This document shows positions 30,883 through 31,596 of a stretch of 31,596 nt of DNA, piece by piece. How positions within the stretch are numbered: position 1 is the first letter of the stretch; each line of letters begins with the position of its first letter. Made by a program: the position numbers and the translations under genes. The stretch lies in contig CAYJME010000013.1 of the NCBI GenBank assembly GCA_964370795.1, positions 1-31,596 of the forward strand. Direction: 5' to 3'. This DNA is from JAHFOW01 sp964370795 (GTDB lineage: Bacteria; Planctomycetota; Brocadiia; Brocadiales; Brocadiaceae). The notes beneath the pieces were generated by a model that had not been told where the DNA came from, searched no databases, and worked only from the letters and a program-made list of their open reading frames with translations.

Positions 30883-31596
30883 ATGTTTATGAAACAGGCA
30901 ACCATACCAGAAAAAGGAATACGCGCACTTCTCGATTTGGATTGGTTACAGTCGAACATACGATGTCAACACAGATGTCCTGCTCATATGGATGTGCCAG
31001 GATATATCCGGTTGATCAGCGAAGGTAAGTATGAAGAATCATACAAATTAATGAGAGAAACCAATCCATTTCCTGCCGTTTGCGGATATGTATGTCCTCA
31101 CCCCTGCGAGTCAAAGTGTAAACGCGGTGATTTTGATCGGCCCGTTTCAATTGATGCACTCAAACGTTTTGTTACCGACTATATTTTTAAGAATAAGGTC
31201 AGAATCCCACCGCCGAAAGTGAAACAGAGAGAAGAAAAAGTTGCCGTAATTGGCGCTGGACCTGCCGGTTTGACTGCTGCAACTGACCTTGCTGGTATGG
31301 GGTACCAGGTGACTGTTTTTGAAAAGGAATCCCAGGTTGGCGGGATGATGATGTGGGCTATCCCCTCATACAGATTACCGCGTGAACAAATAATGTTTGA
31401 TGTAAGTCACATTATAGCGCGTGGGGTTGATATAAAGACAAATACGTCCATTGGAGCGCCAGGGAAGACCGTTTCTGATTTATTTAAGGAAGGGTATAAG
31501 GCTGTTTTTATAGCGGTTGGTGCGCAAAAAGGAAAAAGGCTTGAGATACCCGGTGAGGAAGGTACACAAGGTGTTATGGATTGTCTGGAATTTTTA
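30883..31596 (+). CDS. GltD-like FAD/NAD(P) oxidoreductase (3' end outside window)
   Basis: Partial, 238 codons to the window edge with no stop. N-terminal iron-sulfur segment with Cys28, Cys32, Cys67, Cys71, Cys75 and Cys79 (like the GltD small-subunit Fer4_20 domain), then the FAD-binding 'VIGAGPAGLTAA' (Gly124/126/129) and 'VGGMMMWAIPSYRLPR' (about 150-165). Such proteins take electrons from NAD(P)H or pass them to it. Two starts six bases apart (30883 and 30889) are possible. Downstream of the Rieske gene it probably forms the NAD(P)-reacting arm of a Rieske/cytochrome b complex, which would continue beyond this window. Confidence 0.9.
   Translation, partial: MFMKQATIPEKGIRALLDLDWLQSNIRCQHRCPAHMDVPGYIRLISEGKYEESYKLMRETNPFPAVCGYVCPHPCESKCKRGDFDRPVSIDALKRFVTDYIFKNKVRIPPPKVKQREEKVAVIGAGPAGLTAATDLAGMGYQVTVFEKESQVGGMMMWAIPSYRLPREQIMFDVSHIIARGVDIKTNTSIGAPGKTVSDLFKEGYKAVFIAVGAQKGKRLEIPGEEGTQGVMDCLEFL

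Overview
The window looks like a chromosome segment of an anammox-type planctomycete (Brocadiales, e.g. Ca. Brocadia, Kuenenia or Jettenia). The evidence is a five-heme c-type cytochrome, a Tat-type Rieske protein directly followed by a GltD-like NAD(P)H oxidoreductase (the start of an anammox-style Rieske/cytochrome b cluster), lipid A genes, selA-selB, a moderately AT-rich composition, and many short dispersed repeats between genes. Genus is not resolved from sequence alone. Two runs of N (10 and 100) show that this is a gapped draft contig.

Layout. 1-950: tRNA array (partial Arg-TCT, His, Arg-TCG, Lys, Leu, Gly) with a good sigma70-type promoter before Arg-TCG. 993-2992: tig-clpP, closed by a strong terminator. 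3123-4583: multiheme cytochrome c. 4584-5628: 1 kb without a convincing gene, but with a perfect CRP/FNR-type palindrome, a tandem imperfect repeat, an (TCCAA)11 microsatellite and a strong intrinsic terminator. 5629-12346: secreted beta-propeller-like protein plus a giant secreted protein (about 1967 aa) carrying an M23 peptidase, an amidase_2, two C-type lectin domains and a string of Ig-like, BACON and PPC domains. Two ORFs appear here only because a 100-N gap of arbitrary length breaks the frame. 12347-12991: cluster of palindromic elements. 12992-13908: DUF6922/AbiEii-type toxin-antitoxin pair. 14318-14932: trpF. 15066-15440: GxxExxY protein bracketed by repeats. 15652-19293: selA, selB. 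Minus strand 19412-22982: NicO-like membrane protein, lpxI, lpxD, CPBP protease. 23384-26195: argH and lysA. 26300-30216: siroheme synthesis and a sulfur-assimilation run (siroheme sulfite reductase, DsrE, CysM-like, JAMM/Mec-like, TusA-like). 30376-end: Rieske and partial GltD-like oxidoreductase.

How genes may work together. tig/clpP serve protein quality control; selA/selB insert selenocysteine; lpxD/lpxI belong to lipid A synthesis; lysA makes lysine from meso-DAP. The 26300-30216 block reads as one pathway: siroheme is made, sulfite is reduced, and sulfur is passed through DsrE/TusA/JAMM-type proteins to a CysM-like cysteine synthase. I consider this block and the giant M23-amidase-lectin protein the two best candidates for undescribed biology. 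The untranslated element at 5024-5541 is the third.
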